Part shown: positions 58,504 to 64,000 of the stretch, piece by piece | How positions within the stretch are numbered: position 1 is the stretch's first letter | Layout of the letters: each line of letters begins with the position of its first letter | Assembly (NCBI RefSeq): GCF_044389085.1 | Contig: NZ_JBIRXP010000001.1 | Location: 124,001-188,000 of the forward strand | Origin: Isoptericola sp044389085 | Lineage (GTDB): Bacteria; Actinomycetota; Actinomycetes; Actinomycetales; Cellulomonadaceae | DNA length: 64,000 nt | Direction: 5' to 3' | Translations under genes and position numbers: made by a program | Notes under the pieces: model-generated | Told to the model about the DNA's origin: nothing | The model's input: only the letters and a program-made list of their open reading frames with translations | Database searches by the model: none

Positions 58504-59856
58504 TCAGACGCCGACGTCGTCGGTGAAGTCGACGTGCGTGGTGTCCTTCTCGAGGAAGAGCGCCACGAGGGTGACGAGGGCCATCACCGAGAGGTAGACG
58601 CCGACGAGCACGGGCGAGTCCGTGATGCCCCACAGCCAGACCGCGATGAACGGTGCGACGGCGGCGCCGAGGATCGACGACACGTTGTACGCGATCGCGG
58701 AGCCGGTGTACCGGACGTTCCCCGGGAACAGCTCGGGCAGGATGGCGGCCATCGGGCCGAACGTCAGCCCCATGAGCGTGAAGCCGAGGATGAGCAGGGC
58801 CATGACGCCCGTCGTCCCGCCGCCGAACAGCGGCACGAAGAGCAGGCCGAAGACGGCGATCGCGCCCGTGACGACGAGGAGGTGGCCGCGGCGGCCGAAC
58901 CGCTCCGCGAGCGGGCCGGACACCAGCGTGAAGATGCCGAAGAACACCACGCCGATGATCAGCATCCAGAGGAAGTCGACCTTGTCGTAGCCGAGGCCCG
59001 GCGGCACGTCGGACGCCGGGGTGGTGCCGTACGTCAGGGTGAACGTCGTCATCAGGTAGAAGAGCACGTACGTCGCCAGCATGATGAAGGTGCCGGAAAC
59101 GATCTTGCGCCACGAGGTGCGGAACACGGCGGCGACCGGGACCTTGGCGACGGCCTCGGCCTCGACGACCTTCTGGAACGCCGGCGTCTCGATGAGCTTG
59201 AGGCGCACCCACAGACCGACGATCACGAGGATGGCGCTGGCGAGGAACGGCACGCGCCAGCCCCAGCTCTGGAACTGCGCCTCGCTCAGGGACGTGGACA
59301 GGCCGATGAACACGAGGTTGGCCAGGATGAAGCCGATCGGGGCGCCGAGCTGGGGGAACGTGCCCCAGATGGCGCGCTTGCCGGCGGGAGCGTTCTCCGT
59401 GGCCAGCAGCGCGGCGCCGCTCCACTCGCCGCCGAGGCCCAGGCCCTGGCAGAAGCGGCAGAGGACGAGGACGGCGGGGGCGAGCACGGCCCATCCCGGC
59501 GTCGAGGCGCTGGGGATGAGACCGATGACCACGGTCGCGATGCCCATCGTCAGGAGCGAGGCGACCAGCGTGCGCTTGCGGCCGATCCGGTCGCCGAAGT
59601 GGCCGAAGAGCACCGACCCGACGGGCCGGGCGACGAACGCGGCCCCGAACGCGGCGAACGACGCGAGCAGCGCCGTCGTGGGGTCCTGGTTCGGGAAGAA
59701 CAGCGCGGGGAAGACGAGCGTGGCGGCGGTGGCGTACGCGTAGAAGTCGTAGAACTCGATGGACGTGCCGACGAGCGAGGCGACGACGACGCGGCCGCGC
59801 GAGTTGACGGCCGGCGTCGGTGCGCTCGTGGCACCCGACGTGACGGAGGTGGACAT
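58504..59856 (-). CDS. MFS transporter, metabolite:H+ symporter (MHS) family
   Basis: A 450-residue transporter with 12 predicted helices. The MHS hallmark FYDFYAYATAATLVFPALFFP lies in helix 1 (residues 35-55, written here in part), followed by GSVLFGHFGDRIGRKRTL (motif A) and FCQGLGLGGEWSGA. Family members import osmolytes, shikimate, citrate or related acids. The substrate is not defined. A TATCGT box ends eight bases before the ATG with no Shine-Dalgarno sequence, so the mRNA may be leaderless. Confidence 0.92.
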   Translation of the reverse strand: MSTSVTSGATSAPTPAVNSRGRVVVASLVGTSIEFYDFYAYATAATLVFPALFFPNQDPTTALLASFAAFGAAFVARPVGSVLFGHFGDRIGRKRTLVASLLTMGIATVVIGLIPSASTPGWAVLAPAVLVLCRFCQGLGLGGEWSGAALLATENAPAGKRAIWGTFPQLGAPIGFILANLVFIGLSTSLSEAQFQSWGWRVPFLASAILVIVGLWVRLKLIETPAFQKVVEAEAVAKVPVAAVFRTSWRKIVSGTFIMLATYVLFYLMTTFTLTYGTTPASDVPPGLGYDKVDFLWMLIIGVVFFGIFTLVSGPLAERFGRRGHLLVVTGAIAVFGLLFVPLFGGGTTGVMALLILGFTLMGLTFGPMAAILPELFPGNVRYTGSAIAYNVSSILGAAVAPFIAVWLWGITDSPVLVGVYLSVMALVTLVALFLEKDTTHVDFTDDVGV

Positions 59857-60093
59857 GGTCGACGACGATACGACCGCCGTCCCGCATCATGAACATTCGT
59901 CTCAGAGTGCGGATCGCGTCCCGCTGCGTGCGGGTGCCCGGGGCGTGAAGGTGTGGTGAACGTGAATAAGCCCGCCGCGGAGCGTGTTGGCACGGCCGTG
60001 CCGGGCGAGGCAGGATCGACGGCGCCGCTGGGCCGACACGACCGACGCGACCCGGCACCACTGCATCCGTAACGACGGGACGAACACGACGAC

Positions 60094-61410
60094 ATGAACG
60101 ATCTGCTGCACGTCAACGGCGGGACTCCTCTCGAGGGCACCATCACGGTGCGGGGGGCGAAGAACTTCGTCTCCAAGGCGATGGTGGCGTCGCTGCTGGG
60201 CGAGTCGGCGAGCGTGCTGCGGAACGTGCCGCAGATCCGTGACGTGGGAGTGGTCACGGGGCTCCTGGAGCTGCACGGGGTGACGGTGAAGTCGGACCCC
60301 GACGCCGGGATCCTGGACCTCGACCCCTCGAACGTGGAGTCCGCGCACGTGGCGGACATCGACGCGCACGCGGGCTCGAGCCGCATCCCGATCCTGTTCT
60401 GCGGGCCGCTGCTGCACCGGCTGGGCGAGGCGTTCATCCCGGACCTGGGCGGCTGCCGGATCGGCGACCGGCCGATCAACTACCACCTGGACATCCTGCG
60501 CCAGTTCGGCGCCGTGGTGGACAAGATGCCGAACGGCATCCAGCTGCGTGCGCCGCGCCGCCTGCAGGGCACCAAGATCTCGCTGCCGTACCCGTCGGTC
60601 GGCGCCACGGAGCAGCTCCTGCTGACCGCGGTGCGGGCCGAGGGCATCACGGAGCTCACGGGTGCGGCGATCGAGCCGGAGATCATGGACCTGATCGCGG
60701 TGCTGCAGAAGATGGGCGCGATCATCTCCGTCGACACCGACCGGGTGATCCGCATCGAGGGCGTGGACCGCCTGGAGGGCTACTCGCACACGGCGCTGGG
60801 CGACCGGATCGAGACGGCGTCCTGGGCGTCGGCGGCGCTGGCCACGGGTGGCGACGTGACGATCAAGGGCGCGACGCAGCCGGAGATGATGACGTTCCTC
60901 AACACGTTCCGGAAGGTCGGCGGCCGGTTCGACGTGCAGGAGGACGGGATCCGCTTCTGGCACCCGGGCGGGGACCTGGACCCGATCGTGCTGGAGACCG
61001 ACGTGCACCCGGGGTTCATGACGGACTGGCAGCAGCCGCTGGTCGTGGCGCTCACGCAGGCCAAGGGGCTGTCGATCGTGCACGAGACGGTGTACGAGAA
61101 CCGGTTCGGGTTCACCGACGCGCTGCGCAAGATGGGCGCGACGATCCAGGTCTACAAGGAGTGCCTCGGGGGTCGCGACTGCCGGTTCGGGCAGCGCAAC
61201 TTCCACCACTCGGCGGTGATCTCCGGCCCGACGCCGCTGTCCGCGGCGGACATCGTCGTGCCGGACCTGCGGGGCGGGTTCTCCCACCTGATCGCGGCGC
61301 TGGCGGCGAACGGGACCTCCACCGTGCGCGGGATCAGCCTGATCGACCGCGGGTACGAGTCCTTCCAGGACAAGCTCGTCGCGCTCGGCGCCGACGTCTC
61401 GCGCGGCTGA
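60094..61410 (+). CDS. murA: UDP-N-acetylglucosamine 1-carboxyvinyltransferase
   Basis: A 438-residue enzyme that transfers enolpyruvate from PEP to UDP-GlcNAc, the first committed step of peptidoglycan synthesis. GAKNFVSKA near residue 22 holds the catalytic Lys and Asn, GGCRIGDRP near residue 115 holds the fosfomycin-target Cys, and GFMTDWQQP near 310 contains the conserved Asp. The order murA-plsC-gpsA is common in actinobacteria. The start ATG lacks a good Shine-Dalgarno sequence. Confidence 0.95.
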   Translation: MNDLLHVNGGTPLEGTITVRGAKNFVSKAMVASLLGESASVLRNVPQIRDVGVVTGLLELHGVTVKSDPDAGILDLDPSNVESAHVADIDAHAGSSRIPILFCGPLLHRLGEAFIPDLGGCRIGDRPINYHLDILRQFGAVVDKMPNGIQLRAPRRLQGTKISLPYPSVGATEQLLLTAVRAEGITELTGAAIEPEIMDLIAVLQKMGAIISVDTDRVIRIEGVDRLEGYSHTALGDRIETASWASAALATGGDVTIKGATQPEMMTFLNTFRKVGGRFDVQEDGIRFWHPGGDLDPIVLETDVHPGFMTDWQQPLVVALTQAKGLSIVHETVYENRFGFTDALRKMGATIQVYKECLGGRDCRFGQRNFHHSAVISGPTPLSAADIVVPDLRGGFSHLIAALAANGTSTVRGISLIDRGYESFQDKLVALGADVSRG

Positions 61411-61436
61411 CGCACCTCGACCACGGGGCCGGGAGG

Positions 61437-61442
61437 TAGGCT
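61437..61442 (+). promoter_or_regulatory. -10 box of a probably leaderless promoter for plsC
   Basis: TAGGCT ends eight bases before the GTG start of the acyltransferase gene with no Shine-Dalgarno sequence between. It lies in the 40-base gap after murA, so plsC-gpsA can be transcribed separately. Confidence 0.55.
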
Positions 61443-61450
61443 CTGGCCCC

Positions 61451-62209
61451 GTGCCGATCGCCCGTCCTGACTCCCGTGGTTACCGCCTCGTCGCGCGTAT
61501 CGTGCGGCCGCTGCTGTTCTCGATGGTCCGCTACGACTGGGACGGCGGCGCGGAGAACCTGCCCCGCGAGGGCGGGTTCATCGCCGCCGCCAACCACGTC
61601 ACCGAGTTCGACGCCCTGACCCTGGCGCACTACCTCTTCGACAAGGGGTTCGAGCCCCGGATCCTCGCGAAGCGCGGGCTGTTCACGGCGCCGCTGGTCG
61701 GGTCGGTGCTGCGCGCCACGCGGATGATCCCGGTGGACCGCGGCACGTCCGCGGCGGCGAGGTCGCTCGAGGACGCGGGCACACAGCTCGGCAGCGGCGC
61801 CTGCGTCGCGATCCTGCCGGAGGGGACGCTGACGCGGGACCCCGACCTGTGGCCCATGGACGGCAAGACCGGGCTCGCACGGATGGCGCTGGCCAGCAGG
61901 CTCCCGGTCGTGCCCGTCGCGCAGTGGGGCGCCCACAAGATCCTGCCCCGGTACGGTCGCCTGCTGCGCCCGTTCCCGCGCAAGCCCGTGACGATCGTCG
62001 CCGGGCCGCCCGTGGACCTGTCCGACCTGTACGACCGGCCGATCGACACACAGACCCTGCGCGAGGCGACCAACCGCGTCATGGACGCGATCACCGTGCA
62101 GCTCGCCGAGGTCCGCGGCGAGGCGGCCCCGGCCGCCCGTTTCGACCTGCGCAAGCACCCTGAGTACGAACGCAAGCAGACCGTCTACCCGCCCGTGGAG
62201 CGCCCATGA
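61451..62209 (+). CDS. plsC: 1-acyl-sn-glycerol-3-phosphate acyltransferase
   Basis: A 252-residue PlsC-type acyltransferase that acylates lysophosphatidic acid at position 2. The catalytic motif NHVTEFD (NHx4D) is near residue 49, with EGTLTRD near 123 and a hydrophobic start. GTG 61451 is supported by the -10 box spacing and the short first segment. Its stop overlaps gpsA as ATGA, so the two phospholipid-synthesis genes are coupled. Confidence 0.92.
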   Translation: MPIARPDSRGYRLVARIVRPLLFSMVRYDWDGGAENLPREGGFIAAANHVTEFDALTLAHYLFDKGFEPRILAKRGLFTAPLVGSVLRATRMIPVDRGTSAAARSLEDAGTQLGSGACVAILPEGTLTRDPDLWPMDGKTGLARMALASRLPVVPVAQWGAHKILPRYGRLLRPFPRKPVTIVAGPPVDLSDLYDRPIDTQTLREATNRVMDAITVQLAEVRGEAAPAARFDLRKHPEYERKQTVYPPVERP

Positions 62210-63255
62210 CGAACCCGACCACCGCACCCTCGTCCGGGAACCCGTCGACGCCGACCCGTGTCGCCGTCCTGGGCTCCGGGTCCTGGGGGACGACCTTCGC
62301 GATGGTCCTCGCCGACGCGGGCTGCGACGTCCGGCTGTGGGGTCGGGACGCGGCCGTGGCCGACGAGGTCACGACCCGGCGCACCAACGCCAAGTACCTG
62401 CCCGGCATCGAGCTGCCGCCCATGACGGGCACCACCGACGCCGCCGTGGCGCTGGCCGGGGCGCAGATCGTCGTCGTGGCGGTGCCGTCGCAGGTGTCGC
62501 GCGCCACGCTCACCGGCATGCGCGACCTCGTGGAGCCCGACGCCGTGATCGTCTCGCTGATGAAGGGCGTGGAGCTCGGCACGGACGAGCGCATGAGCCA
62601 GGTCATCGTCGAGGCGCTCGACGTCCCCCTGTCGAGGGTGGCCGTGGTGTCGGGCCCGAACCTCGCGGCGGAGATCGCCCGCCGCCAGCCCACGGCGACC
62701 GTGGTGGCGTGCTCCGACGCGTCGGCGGCACGGTTCGTCGCCGAAGCGTGCTCGAACTCCTACTTCCGTCCGTACACGAACGACGACGTGGTCGGCGTCG
62801 AGCTGTGCGGCGCCGTCAAGAACGTCATCGCCCTCGCCGTGGGCATGGCGCAGGGGCGCGGGTTCGGCTCCAACACGGTCGCGACCGTCATCACCCGCGG
62901 GCTCGTGGAGATCACCCGGCTCGGCCTGGAGCTCGGCGCCGACGCCGCGACCTTCGCCGGGCTCGCAGGCATGGGAGACCTCGTGGCGACGTGCACCTCG
63001 CCGCTGTCGCGCAACAACACCTTGGGGCGCCACATCGGCGAGGGGATGTCGCTGGAGGAGGCGGTCACCGCCACCGGCACGACGGCCGAGGGGGCCAAGT
63101 CCTGCCGCTCCGTGCTCGACCTCGCCCTCAAGCACGGCGTGGACATGCCGATCACGGCCGGGGTCGTCGCGGTGCTCTACGAGGGCCTCCCGGTGGAGGA
63201 GATGGCGCGCGGGCTGCTCTCGCGCCCGCAGAAGGCCGAGGGCGTCGGCGGCTGA
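62206..63255 (+). CDS. gpsA: NAD(P)-dependent glycerol-3-phosphate dehydrogenase
   Basis: A 349-residue enzyme that reduces dihydroxyacetone phosphate to sn-glycerol 3-phosphate, the phospholipid backbone. VLGSGSWGTTFA at about 21-32 is the Rossmann motif, LMKGVE holds a conserved Lys, and CGAVKNVIALAVG near 205 carries the catalytic Lys. AGMGDLVATCTS is the C-terminal signature. The Thr/Pro-rich first 17 residues are non-conserved. It overlaps plsC by four bases. The D-Ala-D-Ala ligase gene that often follows is absent here. Confidence 0.95.
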   Translation: MTNPTTAPSSGNPSTPTRVAVLGSGSWGTTFAMVLADAGCDVRLWGRDAAVADEVTTRRTNAKYLPGIELPPMTGTTDAAVALAGAQIVVVAVPSQVSRATLTGMRDLVEPDAVIVSLMKGVELGTDERMSQVIVEALDVPLSRVAVVSGPNLAAEIARRQPTATVVACSDASAARFVAEACSNSYFRPYTNDDVVGVELCGAVKNVIALAVGMAQGRGFGSNTVATVITRGLVEITRLGLELGADAATFAGLAGMGDLVATCTSPLSRNNTLGRHIGEGMSLEEAVTATGTTAEGAKSCRSVLDLALKHGVDMPITAGVVAVLYEGLPVEEMARGLLSRPQKAEGVGG

Positions 63256-63273
63256 CGCCCGCCGCCGCGGCGG

Positions 63274-63942
63274 TCAGTCCTCCCCGGGGTCCTGCACGTC
63301 CACCACGACGCGCGCCGGGTCCTCCAGGGCGAAGACGCGGAACGGCAGGCCGGGCTCGTCCACCCCGACGAACGCCGTCGTGTACCCCTCGAACCAGAAC
63401 CGGTAGACGACCTCCTCGACGGCCTCGGTGTCCTCGGGGTCGATCGTCGCGCCGTCGTACTCGGTGATGTCCGGGTCCTCGCCGGGCATCGCCATGCCGG
63501 ACAGGCGCACCTGGAGCACGCCGTCGCCGTCGACGCGCACCGGCTCGCCGCTGCCGTCGTCCGCGGCGACGTCCACGTACTCGACGCTCCAGCCGGGGGT
63601 GCCCTCGCCCTCGAGGTCGAGCACCACGCGGTCGAACCCGTCGTGCCGGGCGACCCGGACGTCCGTGACGACGAGCGCCGCGTCGCGGCTCGGGTCGGCG
63701 GTGTCGGCGGACGTGTCGGCCGCGAACGGCACGTCGGTCGGGGGATCGTCGCCGGCCGGGTCGTCCCCGGTGGGGCTCGCCGCCGGGGTATCCGTCGGCT
63801 CCGGGGACGCCGACGGCGCCGAGCCGGGGCCGTCGACGTCGGGTGCGTCACCGGCGCACGCGCCGAGCGCGAGGGTGAGCAGTGCCGCCGCGGCCGTGGC
63901 CGCGCCACGACGAGCTCTCGGACGGGCCCTGGTGCTGGTCAT
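63274..63942 (-). CDS. AMIN-like domain lipoprotein
   Basis: A 222-residue lipoprotein. The signal peptide ends at lipobox LGAC (Cys29), followed by a Pro/Ser/Thr/Asp-rich linker (about 30-85). The C-terminal beta-rich domain (VTDVRVARHDGFDRVVLDLEG to ARVVVDVQDP) fits the AMIN-like domain family, beta-sandwiches that probably bind the cell wall. GGGGGAACGCC precedes the ATG. It is convergent with gpsA, with 18 bases between stops. Confidence 0.85.
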   Translation of the reverse strand: MTSTRARPRARRGAATAAAALLTLALGACAGDAPDVDGPGSAPSASPEPTDTPAASPTGDDPAGDDPPTDVPFAADTSADTADPSRDAALVVTDVRVARHDGFDRVVLDLEGEGTPGWSVEYVDVAADDGSGEPVRVDGDGVLQVRLSGMAMPGEDPDITEYDGATIDPEDTEAVEEVVYRFWFEGYTTAFVGVDEPGLPFRVFALEDPARVVVDVQDPGED

Positions 63943-64000
63943 GGCGTTCCCCCTGGTGTCGGCCGCCGCGCGGCGGTGGCACGACCGTAGACAGCCGCGG

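Overview
The window is very GC-rich, tightly packed bacterial DNA with GTG and TTG starts, 4-bp stop/start overlaps and several apparently leaderless genes. Family content (DUF3090 and SCO1664-type proteins, a DUF6318-type lipoprotein, an AMIN-like lipoprotein, the murA-plsC-gpsA order) points to an actinobacterium, probably a Micrococcales member near Promicromonosporaceae or Cellulomonadaceae. That placement is inference from gene content. I saw no rRNA, tRNA, transposase, integrase or CRISPR array.

1-18 kb holds small-molecule and stress genes. They are the start of a secreted S55-type peptidase (cut by the window edge), an alpha/beta hydrolase, a VOC protein, an SRPBCC-SDR-SDR-LtrA run, a large ATPase-LuxR regulator overlapping ltrA tail to tail, an NTF2-like gene behind a possible 13-codon leader peptide, a type B carboxylesterase, two more alpha/beta hydrolases, a second VOC protein, a degenerate universal stress protein, and the conserved actinobacterial trio phosphatase-DUF3090-SCO1664. 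17.8-20.3 kb holds a zinc alcohol dehydrogenase and an FAD monooxygenase.

20.3-28.3 kb is a LacI-controlled sugar locus. lacI, GH31 alpha-xylosidase, a 2-hydroxyacid dehydrogenase and gluconokinase run leftward. A lipoprotein-permease-permease ABC importer runs rightward. A perfect AAAGCGCTTT operator overlaps a recognisable promoter between them. 28.4-36.5 kb holds two secreted proteins of lower GC, an SDR, a TetR-MFS-GNAT cluster with operator-like palindromes before each gene (the GNAT gene is broken by a 5-bp tandem duplication), a membrane protein, a PPOX-type protein, and a VOC protein divergent from a WYL regulator.

36.6-55.8 kb is the most distinctive part, an apparent glycan-utilisation locus around a FadR/GntR regulator. 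Leftward are an exported GH95-type fucosidase, two tandem GH141-like beta-helix proteins and an exported GH63-like hydrolase. Rightward are an enolase-superfamily dehydratase, a 2-hydroxyacid dehydrogenase, an unrecognised 504-residue protein, a second ABC importer, a divergent DeoC-like aldolase, a PfkB kinase and an RbsD/FucU mutarotase. Related promoter motifs suggest co-regulation. With the GH31 locus this suggests a fucosylated plant polysaccharide such as xyloglucan, but the substrate is inferred.

55.8-64 kb is mostly housekeeping: a hypothetical protein, two MFS transporters, murA-plsC-gpsA for peptidoglycan and phospholipid precursors, and an AMIN-like lipoprotein.
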